A stretch of 64,000 bases of DNA from Clostridiales bacterium oral taxon 876 str. F0540. Lineage in GTDB: Bacteria > Bacillota > Clostridia > Clostridiales > Clostridiaceae. This document shows positions 34,086 through 43,190 of this stretch, one piece after another. Below the pieces are notes generated by a model, which saw nothing but the letters and a program-made list of their open reading frames with translations, was not told where the DNA came from and searched no databases. Positions within the stretch are counted from its first letter, which is position 1. Each line of letters starts with the position of its first letter. Made by a program: the position numbers and the translations under genes. The stretch covers positions 270,811-334,810 of the forward strand of contig KE993508.1 of NCBI GenBank assembly GCA_000466585.1, in the 5' to 3' direction.

Positions 34086-35816
34086 TCAGGGCCTAACCGG
34101 AGCTATGTGCCAGTCCGACCACAAGTTTCCGCTGATCGTTACCGAATCAGTCAGGTTCATACTGAGCATTCCGGCAGGCGTCCAGCAATCCTCCAGATAG
34201 GTGTATGGAGTATAGCTCCCGTCTGGCATCCAGATTGGCGTGAAATGGGTGCGCCGGTTATAGGTTGAATACCTGTTTTTCGCAAACTCAAACCTTGCGT
34301 TATATCCACTGCCGGTTCTGTCCAGCAGTCTCCAGTAGGTTTGATACTGAAACTCCGGAAAGTACGTTACGGCGGTCTGCGCACCTGTCACCGCCGAGGA
34401 TTGATTAGTGCTGATGCCTGTGGATACCATCTCGTTGATACCATAGCCGCTTTTCATCGTTTTTCCTGACGCGGTCGGTACCTTGGCATCGGGCGTTATG
34501 CTCATGGATGCGGAAAGGCTCGCCGAATAGGAGTTATAGTCAAAGTCCCACCAACCACGGTCTACCCAATGGCCATCGTCACGCCAGTGGCCGCCGCCTT
34601 TTCCATCGCTGCACCAGTTCCAGTCGCTTTGCCAGATCCAGTTTGCATGCCATTTTGGCCGCCATACACTCCATGAGGCCGATGCTATCTGCGGATTGCT
34701 CGGAACATTCGGGCGGGAATAAGAATCGTTCCGGTCGTCGGCGACAGGATTTGGCGGGTCTTTCCCGGACAGATCCACAATATTGGCTGTGATAGTACCT
34801 TCGCTTGTCCTGCCGCCGCCTGTCACCGATACATGGATCGTCATGGCCTGAGGAGTGGCTGGTGTTGTCCACCGTACCCACGCCAACTGGCTGTCGCCGT
34901 CCGGGTAGTAAACATTGCCGACCGTATAAGTTCTGCCACCGATACTAAACTGCACAGTCACGGGGCGGTCAGGATCGGACTGCCCGCCGCTGACCGTAAT
35001 CGAGGTGATGACTTCCGTATTGACGTGATAGGTGTAATTATGTGTGCTGACTTTCGGAGGCTCCGCTTCGGAAAACCTCACGATGCCAAGTCCAAGGGAA
35101 GAAATGATATCCCCGTCGGAAGCCGCTTTGGTTGTGCTGCCAGACCATGCTGGGTAACCTAGATCAGGCGTTTCCAAGAACATGGCCAACGGCAGGTTTT
35201 TATGGGAGAGGGACACCATTTTGCTGCGCAGTCCACCACCCAACTGTTGATCATAAAGCGCAGCCTCAGTCGCCGTCACAGCAATTCTGACTCCGTTAAA
35301 TGTCATATACGCAATGGGTTCCAGCAGAATTTTATAATCACCATCTATGAGTGTATTGTAATTGAAGCCGGTAAGCTCGGCAATCCGCATCAATACATAT
35401 TCTGAACAGAAATATTTCTTGATCACCTCAATACTTGACTGACCACTTCCGGAACTGATAATTTTGGGGATGGTTTGTGCTGGATTAATATAAGTGTAAG
35501 TTTGTATACTTGGAGAAAGATTTCTCCCGTTTGTATAGGATATTTTACATACTTTTCCGAAATGAGATTGTATGTTGCTCGGATGCCTGTTTGTAAAATC
35601 CAAGGGAGTAGAAACCACCGCGTGATCTCTTGCCCTGATTACCGTAACGCGGACGCCCTCGTCGCCCGGATTCCAGTAACATTCACCGGTTCCTTCTCCC
35701 ATTCCGCCGCCACCGTGATCAATGTTTCCGTCACCATCCGCATATGCAGTAAGCGGAGACATCAGCGTCAGCATTACCGCAAGCATAAGAAAAATGCTGA
35801 ATATTCGTCGTTTCAT
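34086..35816 (-). CDS. Secreted Trp-rich surface protein of the ICE
   Basis: Exported protein of 576 residues with a clear signal peptide (IFSIFLMLAVMLTLMSPLTAYA-D). The mature part has a Gly-rich start, a beta-rich domain, an immunoglobulin-like or fibronectin-like segment near residues 270-350 (SITVSGGQSDPDRPVTVQFSI) and a remarkable Trp cluster at about residues 379-425 (SVWRPKWHANWIWQSDWNW, GHWVDRGWWDFDY), about eleven Trp in under fifty residues. No membrane anchor or sorting motif is seen at the C-terminus. It sits between the Tad-pilus genes and the VirB2-like gene, so it may act in cell contact. No family is recognised. Confidence 0.75.
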   Translation of the reverse strand: MKRRIFSIFLMLAVMLTLMSPLTAYADGDGNIDHGGGGMGEGTGECYWNPGDEGVRVTVIRARDHAVVSTPLDFTNRHPSNIQSHFGKVCKISYTNGRNLSPSIQTYTYINPAQTIPKIISSGSGQSSIEVIKKYFCSEYVLMRIAELTGFNYNTLIDGDYKILLEPIAYMTFNGVRIAVTATEAALYDQQLGGGLRSKMVSLSHKNLPLAMFLETPDLGYPAWSGSTTKAASDGDIISSLGLGIVRFSEAEPPKVSTHNYTYHVNTEVITSITVSGGQSDPDRPVTVQFSIGGRTYTVGNVYYPDGDSQLAWVRWTTPATPQAMTIHVSVTGGGRTSEGTITANIVDLSGKDPPNPVADDRNDSYSRPNVPSNPQIASASWSVWRPKWHANWIWQSDWNWCSDGKGGGHWRDDGHWVDRGWWDFDYNSYSASLSASMSITPDAKVPTASGKTMKSGYGINEMVSTGISTNQSSAVTGAQTAVTYFPEFQYQTYWRLLDRTGSGYNARFEFAKNRYSTYNRRTHFTPIWMPDGSYTPYTYLEDCWTPAGMLSMNLTDSVTISGNLWSDWHIAPVRP

Positions 35817-35833
35817 GCAATACCTCCCAACAA

Positions 35834-35861
35834 AAAAGCACGGCGTTTCCGTCGTGCTTTT
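35834..35861 (-). terminator. Terminator of the Tad pilus operon
   Basis: AAAAGCACGACG and CGCCGTGCTTTT on the minus strand form a stem with a short loop and a following T run, downstream of the last gene of the pilus block. Confidence 0.85.
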
Positions 35862-35884
35862 AGCTGTAATATATTTTATAAGGG

Positions 35885-36421
35885 TTAATCCATGTTCCCG
35901 ACCTGCTTGTTAATATCACCGCCACCATCCACCGTCGTTCCTGAACCTCCGGTATCCGTAACCCAGCCGAATCCCGGCAAATAAACCTTGCCATCCTTCT
36001 TTTCGCCGCCTTTGGGCTGTGCCGGTTCGCTGACGGTAGTATCTTTCGAATTGTAAGATGGAGCCTTACTTTGATTGTTAGTATCACCCTGTGGCTTTGG
36101 AGCTTCCTTGGGGGCTTCCGGCTTTGACACATCCGACTGGATGGTTTGTTTTGTCCCGCTGGAAACACCGCTACCCGACACCTGAGAGGATGACGCGGAC
36201 GGTTCACTTGCCGGGATGGTTACATCGGTTTGATCTGTTATTTTATCGAATTCAGGTTTCACATTAACCTCGTCTGAAACCTTGGATGAAGAGACCGCCG
36301 TGTTATCCTTGGGTTTTTCTATATGAAATTGGGAAGATATCGCAATCACGAGGGCCACACACACTACGCCGAGTCCGGCGACGGTCAGCCATCTCTTGTT
36401 TTTGTCTGACAGTTTTTTCAT
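35885..36421 (-). CDS. Membrane-anchored Ser/Pro-rich protein (DUF6550-like)
   Basis: Protein of 178 residues: a short cytoplasmic N-terminus, one membrane helix (RWLTVAGLGVVCVALVIAI), then a long low-complexity extracellular stretch rich in Ser, Pro, Lys and Thr. A small conserved-looking end follows (GKVYLPGFGWVTDTGGSGTTV). The pattern matches proteins I recall as DUF6550 from Firmicutes conjugative elements. It is the last gene of the Tad-pilus block before a terminator and may be a wall-spanning accessory. Confidence 0.7.
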   Translation of the reverse strand: MKKLSDKNKRWLTVAGLGVVCVALVIAISSQFHIEKPKDNTAVSSSKVSDEVNVKPEFDKITDQTDVTIPASEPSASSSQVSGSGVSSGTKQTIQSDVSKPEAPKEAPKPQGDTNNQSKAPSYNSKDTTVSEPAQPKGGEKKDGKVYLPGFGWVTDTGGSGTTVDGGGDINKQVGNMD

Positions 36422-36518
36422 AAAATTTGACCTCCTTTTGCACTTGCATCTGACATTTCCTTACAGCTCACACCATATCACAGAAGTTTTCCGAAGTCTA
36501 TTGGAATCGCCAAAGTTT

Positions 36519-37067
36519 TTAGAATAAAGGCATATATTTTGCCTGCACTTTGAGATTGATGCGCATCGGCGGCAGCGATTTACCTCCGAAGGACACCGGA
36601 ACCTCCAGCAGGATCGATGTGTCGGCAAGAAAAGCCCGCGCGTTTTTTGGATCGGAAGGAGCCAGCGGCGTGTTTCGGATATTTACCGACAGTTCGGAAA
36701 GCCTGGATTCCACAGTCTTTCCCGCGTATTTCACATGGTACCCGTTTTCATCCCGCAGGCCGAGCGTTTTGTCAATCCGTCCGTAAACATCGCCGTAATT
36801 AATACTTTCAGTCCACGAAGAGCCACCCGGCTTATATCCTCCGGAATAACCTTCCCGAGCACCCTGATACACGCCGTCGTAATTGTCGTTTACTGTCGAA
36901 ATAACGGCAGACTGTACCGCATCCCGAACACCTGACGCGATAATCATCAGCCGCATGTACTCAGAAATCCCACACAGGATGATGACAAGAGCGAGGGCGA
37001 CAGCTACGATCAGAGGAAAAGAAGTTCCTTTTTTATTTCTAATTATACCATATATTTTCTTCATCAT
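36519..37067 (-). CDS. TadE-like pseudopilin
   Basis: Protein of 182 residues. A basic N-terminus (KKIYGIIRNKKGTSF) leads into one hydrophobic helix (PLIVAVALALVIILCGISEYMRL). The remainder is a globular extracellular part. The Gly just before the helix and the Glu within it are as in TadE/TadF minor pilins. Its start overlaps the stop of the upstream DUF4320-type gene (ATGATGA), so the two are translated together. Confidence 0.78.
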   Translation of the reverse strand: MMKKIYGIIRNKKGTSFPLIVAVALALVIILCGISEYMRLMIIASGVRDAVQSAVISTVNDNYDGVYQGAREGYSGGYKPGGSSWTESINYGDVYGRIDKTLGLRDENGYHVKYAGKTVESRLSELSVNIRNTPLAPSDPKNARAFLADTSILLEVPVSFGGKSLPPMRINLKVQAKYMPLF

Positions 37068-37459
37068 TTCCAGTACACCTCGCTCTTACCCGTGGCCTGC
37101 GCCCGTAAGGTGATGGGAAAGGAGCCGAAGCCCCCAAAGAGGCCAATGTCTTTCTGGATAGATACTGTCACTGTGAATTCCTGATCAAGCTGAATTTTTC
37201 CTGTTTTCGACCATATGACGACGGGATCAAGCCCTATTTTCTCTTTCAGCACCTGCGCCCTTTGGGTGGTTTCATTGCCAACCCTGCCGCTGATCTCCAC
37301 TTCCCGGCACAGTTCCGTGGCGAAGGTGTCCAGCTGATTTTTTGTGATATATACGGGAAACACCTTGACCGCAAGGGCGATAACCAGCATGGCGCAGAGC
37401 ACCAGCACCGCCACATCAATATATCCCTCGCCGCGCTTGTTTTTAAGCTTTTTCAGCAC
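37064..37459 (-). CDS. DUF4320/TadE-like pseudopilin
   Basis: Protein of 131 residues with a prepilin-like N-terminus: basic KKLKNKRGEG, then the helix YIDVAVLVLCAMLVIALAVKVFPVYI. A short periplasmic-type domain with beta strands follows (QEFTVTVSIQKDIGLFG). The Gly-Glu-Gly before the helix is the likely processing site for the element's prepilin peptidase. It lies between tadC-type genes and the TadE-like gene. Confidence 0.78.
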   Translation of the reverse strand: MLKKLKNKRGEGYIDVAVLVLCAMLVIALAVKVFPVYITKNQLDTFATELCREVEISGRVGNETTQRAQVLKEKIGLDPVVIWSKTGKIQLDQEFTVTVSIQKDIGLFGGFGSFPITLRAQATGKSEVYWK

Positions 37460-37827
37460 ATCCGCACCCCCTCGGGGAAAGCGACGCCCTGTGTTTCTTG
37501 CTCCGGCGCATAAAGTTGTTCCGCGTCGCCTTTATCGGAAATTGACCAGAGAACATGGCTCATTTCCTCATCGCGCACGGTGTTTTGCTCCTGCAACCAC
37601 TGGTCGCGAACGACCTCCAGAGGGTTTTCAAACCGGAGCAGATATTCAAGGTTTTCCGCAGGAAAATCGCAGTCACACAGCTCGTCATAAACCAGCTTGG
37701 CGGCGGCGATTTCCGTCGCCTGTTCGATCAGATCCGGAGCGGATCTGCTTTGAAGCTGCCGGATATACGCCTGATAATTGGCTTCCAGCCTGTCCTGAAG
37801 CTTTTTCCTGATTTCTTTTTCCGTCAT
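37453..37827 (-). CDS. DUF3848-like small protein
   Basis: A 124-residue acidic helical protein, KKLQDRLEANYQAYIRQLQSRSAPDLIEQATEIAAAKLVYDELCD in pattern, followed by AENLEYLLRFENPLEVVRDQWL. This resembles DUF3848 proteins, small soluble proteins frequent in gut Firmicutes mobile elements. It overlaps the next gene by seven bases and lies within the Tad operon. The role is unknown. Confidence 0.7.
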   Translation of the reverse strand: MTEKEIRKKLQDRLEANYQAYIRQLQSRSAPDLIEQATEIAAAKLVYDELCDCDFPAENLEYLLRFENPLEVVRDQWLQEQNTVRDEEMSHVLWSISDKGDAEQLYAPEQETQGVAFPEGVRMC

Positions 37828-37844
37828 ATCGGATACCTCCTTTC

Positions 37845-38717
37845 TTAGAACATCCCATTCAGAGATTTCATAATTTCAAGGGCGATGATCACCAGATAGG
37901 TAAACAGGAAGCACAGAAGCATAATGAAGGAAAACACACGAATTTTGGGAGGAATTTTCTGCGCCTCGCCCTTGAGCCTCTGCAGCTCCAGTGATTTGAA
38001 ATCATGCGCCAGCATTTGAAAATAGATCGCGCCGTCATCCCCGCGAAGGACACCGATCAGCCCGCGTACCACGTCGGACAGCTGCGGCGAGTTGAGCCTT
38101 GCCTCAAAGCGGGTAAGCGCCGCCTCATAGGAGGACGAGCGCATGTCTGCGGTAACGACATCCAGTTCTTTAGCGAAGGCCGCGCCTGCGTTTTTCTTGA
38201 AGTGCTCCAGAATGGATAACACATCACGGCTGTTTTTCAGTTCCTGCTCGACGGTGGCCACAAAACGGGGCAGCTCACTTTCAATCTGTTCCCGCTTCGC
38301 TTTGAGCTGCTCATCCGCTTTTCGAATTTCCTTGAAATAGACCAGTACCGAAAGGAACACCAGCACTGGCGAAAGCAGCGGGAATAGGAGCAGGCATGGA
38401 ATCACACCGAGCAGGATCGCCCCAGCCTTAACAATGGCGTAGGCTGTGTAGATCTCCGGCGTCATGGCAATACCCGCCGCTTTGAGAACATTCTGCATCC
38501 GGCTTCTTTTGTACTCGTCCATGCGGATGATTTTCGAGAGCTTTACAGCGCCGGACATGAGATACGCTTCCACAGTCTTGGAAGTTTTTTTGCTTTGTTT
38601 CCCGGCGCTAAGCATGGCCTTGGCCGCACCCATAGTCGGCAGCTTGAGCACATCAGCAAATATAAAAAACAGTCCTGCGGCAAGCAGGACTGCGAACAAA
38701 AATAACAATGTCATCAT
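37845..38717 (-). CDS. TadC-like pilus assembly membrane protein
   Basis: Platform protein of 290 residues of a Tad/Flp pilus (type II secretion F family). Visible are an N-terminal membrane helix, two central helices (AGAILLGVIPCLLLFPLLSPVLVFLSVLVYF), the cytoplasmic T2SF segment (ELPRFVATVEQELKNSRDVLSILEHF) and a C-terminal helix (FSFIMLLCFLFTYLVIIALEI). It lies behind the TadB-like gene, separated by five bases. Confidence 0.85.
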   Translation of the reverse strand: MMTLLFLFAVLLAAGLFFIFADVLKLPTMGAAKAMLSAGKQSKKTSKTVEAYLMSGAVKLSKIIRMDEYKRSRMQNVLKAAGIAMTPEIYTAYAIVKAGAILLGVIPCLLLFPLLSPVLVFLSVLVYFKEIRKADEQLKAKREQIESELPRFVATVEQELKNSRDVLSILEHFKKNAGAAFAKELDVVTADMRSSSYEAALTRFEARLNSPQLSDVVRGLIGVLRGDDGAIYFQMLAHDFKSLELQRLKGEAQKIPPKIRVFSFIMLLCFLFTYLVIIALEIMKSLNGMF

Positions 38718-38722
38718 ATCCG

Positions 38723-39652
38723 TTACCTCCTGTACTCAATGGGCTTGGTCAGCTTGATGACAAAGGCCGTAGAAATAAAAATCGCAGCAGCGCAGACCGC
38801 AAGGACAATTTGTCCAACAGCGGTGTGCATCAGCGTGTCATACCAGCTTTTGTTGAGAAAATACATCAGCGGAATGTTACCGACCACAAGCAGCGCCATA
38901 ATAATAAATTCCTTGCGCGGCTCAAATACAAGGTACTCCAGCTCCGAGTTGACGATCCGCATGTCGGACAGCTTGCCGACGATTGGCGTCAGAGTAGTTT
39001 TGAGGCTTCGGTCGTACTGGCAGGCGGCCATAGCGTCGCACCATTCGTGAAAAACCTCGTTTTCGATCTTGGGCTTCATCGTCTTGAGAGCCGCGTCCAC
39101 ATCCGGATTGATGAGCTTTATTCTCGTGAGAAAATCCTTGAATACACCCTGAACAGGCGGGTTCAGATATTGAAGGTTTTCCTCCACGGCGGTCAGAATA
39201 TCTTCATTTCTGAGATAGGCAGTGGTGATGATGGACAGTGCCGTTTCCAACTCGGCGGCGATGTTCTTTTTGTAATGCGTCGCGGTGAGCCGGATGTACC
39301 AGAACGGCAGGAACATCAGTCCGATTGCCAACACCGGTACAAGGAACATATTTTGCATCAGGATAGCGATGCTCGCGCCAATAGCAAACAGCAGCAGCGA
39401 GCATGCGCAGACGAGGGAAAAACGGCTGTTTCGTCCGGTGAGTGCAAGGATATCCTGCGCTTCCGTAATCTCCCGGCGTAGGAAGGATGGCTTTTTCCGC
39501 TTAGCCGCCTCGTTGATCTCATCCCGGATGCTTTTGGGACGCTTGATCATGAAACTGAACAGGCCGTCCGTGAATGCAATCGGTGAAAGGCCAAGTAAAA
39601 TAAAAGCACCGGCGATCAGGCCGATGCAGGCGATTAACTGAACAGCGGTCAT
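38723..39652 (-). CDS. TadB-like pilus assembly membrane protein
   Basis: Protein of 309 residues: an N-terminal helix (IACIGLIAGAFILLGLSPIAF), a helix pair in the middle (FSLVCACSLLLFAIGASIAIL, FLVPVLAIGLMFLPFWYI), the T2SF-type cytoplasmic domain (ELETALSIITTAYLRNEDILTAVEENL) and C-terminal helices (IVLAVCAAAIFISTAFVI). The start codon overlaps the tadA stop, so expression is coupled to the ATPase. Confidence 0.85.
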   Translation of the reverse strand: MTAVQLIACIGLIAGAFILLGLSPIAFTDGLFSFMIKRPKSIRDEINEAAKRKKPSFLRREITEAQDILALTGRNSRFSLVCACSLLLFAIGASIAILMQNMFLVPVLAIGLMFLPFWYIRLTATHYKKNIAAELETALSIITTAYLRNEDILTAVEENLQYLNPPVQGVFKDFLTRIKLINPDVDAALKTMKPKIENEVFHEWCDAMAACQYDRSLKTTLTPIVGKLSDMRIVNSELEYLVFEPRKEFIIMALLVVGNIPLMYFLNKSWYDTLMHTAVGQIVLAVCAAAIFISTAFVIKLTKPIEYRR

Positions 39653-41100
39653 CAGGCAATCCCTCCCTTCGCAAGCCGGTCGAGCACCTCCTGCGGCATA
39701 CCGTTTTCAAGGAAGCGCTTCTGCAGGCTGTCGGAAATCCGGCTGACCTGCTCATGGTGACCGTTGATGATGAATTTATCGCCATCCATGCGGTTCTCCG
39801 TGATGCGGAACCGGAACAGGGTGCGGAAATTGCGGGTGCCGTCCGGTGAGATTTCGCATTCCATGATCTCCATCATTTTTCTCTGCTTGTTTTCAAGCTG
39901 CTTTGTGAAAACGACAATCGGGAAAGCCTCGGTCACCAATTCCATGAGGGTATCGTCGGCCATGTCGTATTTTCGTTTGCACAGAGTTACCATCCTGCGG
40001 TAGGTGGCCTCGCAGCTGTTTGAGTGGATGGTGGTCAGCACCGTATGCCCGGTTCGGGCGGCCTCCTGTGCGGAATAGGCTTCCGCACTTCGCATTTCGC
40101 CAACGCAGATGATTTCCGGATTGAAGCGGAGCGCCATGTCCAGAAGCAGATCCTGATCGATGTCCTGCTTTTCGTTTTCGCTGGAGCGCGTGAGCGTATG
40201 GATAACACTGTTTACGACCTTACCGTCTTTTTCCCGAACCAGCGACAGCTCACGCGAACCGTTTTCTATGGTAAAAATCCTTTTGGTGTCGGGGACGGTG
40301 GTCAGGAGCCAACCTGCCACTGTTGTTTTGCCGGATGAAGTCGCGCCCGCCACGCACACCGAGATGCCGTATCTCAGGCATTCCGAGAGGAAATCCAGCA
40401 TTTCTCCGGTAGCCGTACCTTCGTTTACAAAATCTTCTTTTTTAAGGTTCTGCGGGTTGACGATACGGATGGAGGCGCAGACGCCGACGTCCTCGTCTAC
40501 AAGAGGCGTTTTCAATACAGCGATTCGGATATTCTTGGACAGGTGTCCGAGGATGGCGGGGCTTGCGTTGTCCAGCACCATGCCGGACACATGAAGCATC
40601 CTTCGGATGACATTGACGGCATGCTCCGGCGAGTTAAAATGTTCGTCAAGCTTCACGGTATTACCGTTGCTGTACTGGACTTCGATGTCATTCCAGGCGT
40701 TCACGTCGATTTCCTCAATCCCCGTACCAAAGATATATTTTGTCAGAAAGCTGAATTCAGCCATTTCGGTATAGAGGGCGTCGACAAGCTGCTGATCCGT
40801 CATACCTTTCACGGCAATGCGGTGATCCATGAGGTATTTGCCGATGTATCGTTTGACCTGCGCTTTCCCATCTTCTGTTTCTCCGTCGATGATGAGAGAA
40901 GAATATTTACCGGAGATATACTCCTGCACTTCATGCAGAACAGTTCCGAAATCCTTGGTTCCGTCACCGGGTGAAAAGAACAGACTGTGGTTGTCCGTCA
41001 TGTTGATAGGCCGGATGTTTTTCATCGTTTTTTCCGAAGGCATCTCCGGTTCAACGGTTTGAGGCCATTTATATTCTGTCGGCTTGCATTTATTTTTCAT
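39652..41100 (-). CDS. TadA/CpaF pilus assembly ATPase
   Basis: Secretion ATPase of 482 residues that drives Tad/Flp pilus extension. Walker A is CVAGATSSGKTTVAGWL near residue 250. The Asp box, Walker B (NPEIICVGEMRSAEAYSAQEAARTGH) and the following His box (TVLTTIHSNS) are all present. The N-terminal domain contains YIFGTGIEEIDVNAWNDIEV. Overlaps by a few bases with both neighbours point to one tightly coupled operon. Confidence 0.93.
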   Translation of the reverse strand: MKNKCKPTEYKWPQTVEPEMPSEKTMKNIRPINMTDNHSLFFSPGDGTKDFGTVLHEVQEYISGKYSSLIIDGETEDGKAQVKRYIGKYLMDHRIAVKGMTDQQLVDALYTEMAEFSFLTKYIFGTGIEEIDVNAWNDIEVQYSNGNTVKLDEHFNSPEHAVNVIRRMLHVSGMVLDNASPAILGHLSKNIRIAVLKTPLVDEDVGVCASIRIVNPQNLKKEDFVNEGTATGEMLDFLSECLRYGISVCVAGATSSGKTTVAGWLLTTVPDTKRIFTIENGSRELSLVREKDGKVVNSVIHTLTRSSENEKQDIDQDLLLDMALRFNPEIICVGEMRSAEAYSAQEAARTGHTVLTTIHSNSCEATYRRMVTLCKRKYDMADDTLMELVTEAFPIVVFTKQLENKQRKMMEIMECEISPDGTRNFRTLFRFRITENRMDGDKFIINGHHEQVSRISDSLQKRFLENGMPQEVLDRLAKGGIA

Positions 41101-41912
41101 ACGCCAAACACCTCCTTGCTGATTTTTTGAATCTCCTTCCGAAAGCCACGGCTGTCCCTGAGAGCCAGCTCGCGGAACAGATCCCCGGCAAGGGTCTGAT
41201 TCTCCAGTTCATCGGAATGTGGAATTTTGAACGCCACGCTGCCCAGCACCTGTTCGACGTTCTCGCTGGCTTCATTGGCTTTTATATTGCTGGCTGCCTT
41301 GTACTGCTTGTCAGAATCCCATTTTTTATCTTTCAGCAATGGCAATTGAGAAGACAGATAGCTGACGGATTTCAGGTCGCAGTTCACAAGCCGCAAAACG
41401 GAATCGGCTTCCATGAGCGCCACAGCGGACAGGATATCGTTGGCGATATAGCTGCCGCAGTCGATGACGACATAAGGCGCGATATTCCGCAGATGTTCGA
41501 TCAGATCTGTCGCCAGCTCCGCGTTATACGGCGGATAGGTGAACACATTTTCACCTTTAAGCATGCCGATCATGGTCAAATAGCTGATTTTCTTATGCGT
41601 GACGCAGTTCTGCCGGATCAGAGAATCCGTCACATGGGTCGCCGCGAGGATGCTTCCGAGGGACTTCTCGCACTCAAGATCGGAAGGGGGACAGACGCAC
41701 GGCAGCATGGGCGCAGTCATGTCGCACAGAAGCAGTACCACATTTTTGTGTTTGTCGGCGAGGTATTTCGCAAGCTTTACACTGACTGTGGTTTTTCCGC
41801 TGCCGGGGCTGCCCCATACAGCCAGCACCTGAACGCCTTTTTCCGGCTCTGTATCCTGCGGCTCGCAACCGGAGCTTCGGGAGAAAATACTCCCTGTTTT
41901 GAAATTGAACAT
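41097..41912 (-). CDS. TadZ/CpaE-like ParA-type ATPase
   Basis: Protein of 271 residues of the MinD/ParA family. The deviant Walker A is VWGSPGSGKTTVSVKLAKYL near residue 35; NVVLLLCDMTAPML and YVVIDCGSYIANDIL give the other acidic motifs. In Tad systems this protein places the pilus machine. The start MFNFKTGS is chosen for the GGAGGCAGGTAAT ribosome site. It overlaps tadA by four bases. Confidence 0.85.
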   Translation of the reverse strand: MFNFKTGSIFSRSSGCEPQDTEPEKGVQVLAVWGSPGSGKTTVSVKLAKYLADKHKNVVLLLCDMTAPMLPCVCPPSDLECEKSLGSILAATHVTDSLIRQNCVTHKKISYLTMIGMLKGENVFTYPPYNAELATDLIEHLRNIAPYVVIDCGSYIANDILSAVALMEADSVLRLVNCDLKSVSYLSSQLPLLKDKKWDSDKQYKAASNIKANEASENVEQVLGSVAFKIPHSDELENQTLAGDLFRELALRDSRGFRKEIQKISKEVFGV

Positions 41913-41913
41913 A

Positions 41914-42735
41914 TTACCTGCCTCCCTCGCCGGAAGCAGCTGCGGCAGAAGAATCACTCTTTTCTTTTGCCGTTTTGTCCGTAACAGATGGATATAACCC
42001 GGCCAACACCTTGTCCTGCGACGCTATGAATTTGGCGGCGTTTTCCTTGCTGCCCCGGTATACAAGGGAAAGGTGCAGCTTTCCGTCCGACTCCAGTTCG
42101 GCAAGAATTTTGCTCTGTTCCGGTGTTGCCAGCAGGGTAACGGTACTTGGCAGGCTTTTTTCTTTGTCTGTTGATTGATCCGATGACTTATCATCACTGC
42201 TTTGCGTGTCTGTATCATAACCGGTGCTGGCGGTCACTCCGATCACCTGCACATACTGCAGCTCCGGAGGAATGACGGTCGCGCCCTGCTTCTTGTAATC
42301 CGGGGCGATGACCGACACAATGTCGCCGGATGTCAGCTTCCCGGACAGGCCGTTGGCCAAACTTTTCACCGTTACGGATATGGCCTGTTTTTCCCCGTTG
42401 AGGTTGTATAGATAGGCGTTGTCGGCAGCGGGCGTGTCGGTGAGCTTGGAGTTCAGAATATAGTCACCGACGGATAAGTCTGAGGCGGCGTATTTTCCGA
42501 CAACGCTGTCTTTGTTTTTCAATACATTTTCCGGCAGGTTGTAGCCACCGACTTCGACAGTCTGTACCATGTCCTTGGTAATCTGATCTCCGGATTTGAT
42601 GTCCTTCGTGACGCGCACGATACTTGTCTTTTGCGAGATTCCGGCGTTAAAAAGCGGCGTGACCGCAAAGCAGATCAAAAGCGACAATACAATGCAGAGC
42701 ACGCCGAGAACCGTTCGATTCTTAAAAAAGCTCAT
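41914..42735 (-). CDS. CpaB/RcpC-like Flp pilus assembly protein
   Basis: Protein of 273 residues. One N-terminal membrane helix (TVLGVLCIVLSLLICFAVTPLF) is followed by a SAF domain (VRVTKDIKSGDQITKDMVQTVEV, YAASDLSVGDYILNSKLTD) and the CpaB C-terminal domain (LSGKLTSGDIVSVIAPDYK, QYVQVIGVTAS, TLLATPEQSKILAELE). A Ser/Asp-rich insertion lies near residue 195. The start is set at MSFFKNRT; it overlaps the prepilin peptidase gene by four bases. Confidence 0.88.
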   Translation of the reverse strand: MSFFKNRTVLGVLCIVLSLLICFAVTPLFNAGISQKTSIVRVTKDIKSGDQITKDMVQTVEVGGYNLPENVLKNKDSVVGKYAASDLSVGDYILNSKLTDTPAADNAYLYNLNGEKQAISVTVKSLANGLSGKLTSGDIVSVIAPDYKKQGATVIPPELQYVQVIGVTASTGYDTDTQSSDDKSSDQSTDKEKSLPSTVTLLATPEQSKILAELESDGKLHLSLVYRGSKENAAKFIASQDKVLAGLYPSVTDKTAKEKSDSSAAAASGEGGR

Positions 42736-43190
42736 AGAATAATCCCTCCGTTCATGAAATAGGCGGCGATACAGCCGACCGATAAAAAAGGCGCGAGGGG
42801 GAACGCTTTCTGACATTTCCTCCCGCGCAACTTTTGTACAATGGAATAAAAGAAATAGAAAAGAAGCAGGGCGGTAAGGCCGATCACCATAGCCGCCAAG
42901 CTTCTTTGAAAACCGAGGACAATCCCTGACGCCGCTATCAGCTTGATATCCCCGCCGCCCATACCGCCCCATATGAGGGCGGCCAGCAGAAGCGGCAGGG
43001 CTGTAAGGATACCGAACAGCCTTACCGGTTCAAACCCGATTAGGCCAGTTAGGGCAATCAGCAGACAGACGATATCGGGAATCATCCTTTTTCTGATATC
43101 AAACACAGATGCTGTGAGAAGCAGGATAATAAAAAAGACGCCCTGAAACAGGAACGGCAGATCACCGAGGTTAATGTAATTAGCCTGCAT
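42732..43190 (-). CDS. Prepilin peptidase TadV/CpaA-like
   Basis: Membrane aspartic protease of 152 residues (peptidase A24) that trims the Tad prepilins. The two catalytic Asp are in ASVFDIRKRMIPD and GMGGGDIKLIAA. The family GxGD motif is present as GGGD. Several membrane helices fill the rest. It follows the small pilin-like gene, whose end it overlaps, and precedes cpaB. Confidence 0.9.
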   Translation of the reverse strand: MQANYINLGDLPFLFQGVFFIILLLTASVFDIRKRMIPDIVCLLIALTGLIGFEPVRLFGILTALPLLLAALIWGGMGGGDIKLIAASGIVLGFQRSLAAMVIGLTALLLFYFFYSIVQKLRGRKCQKAFPLAPFLSVGCIAAYFMNGGIIL

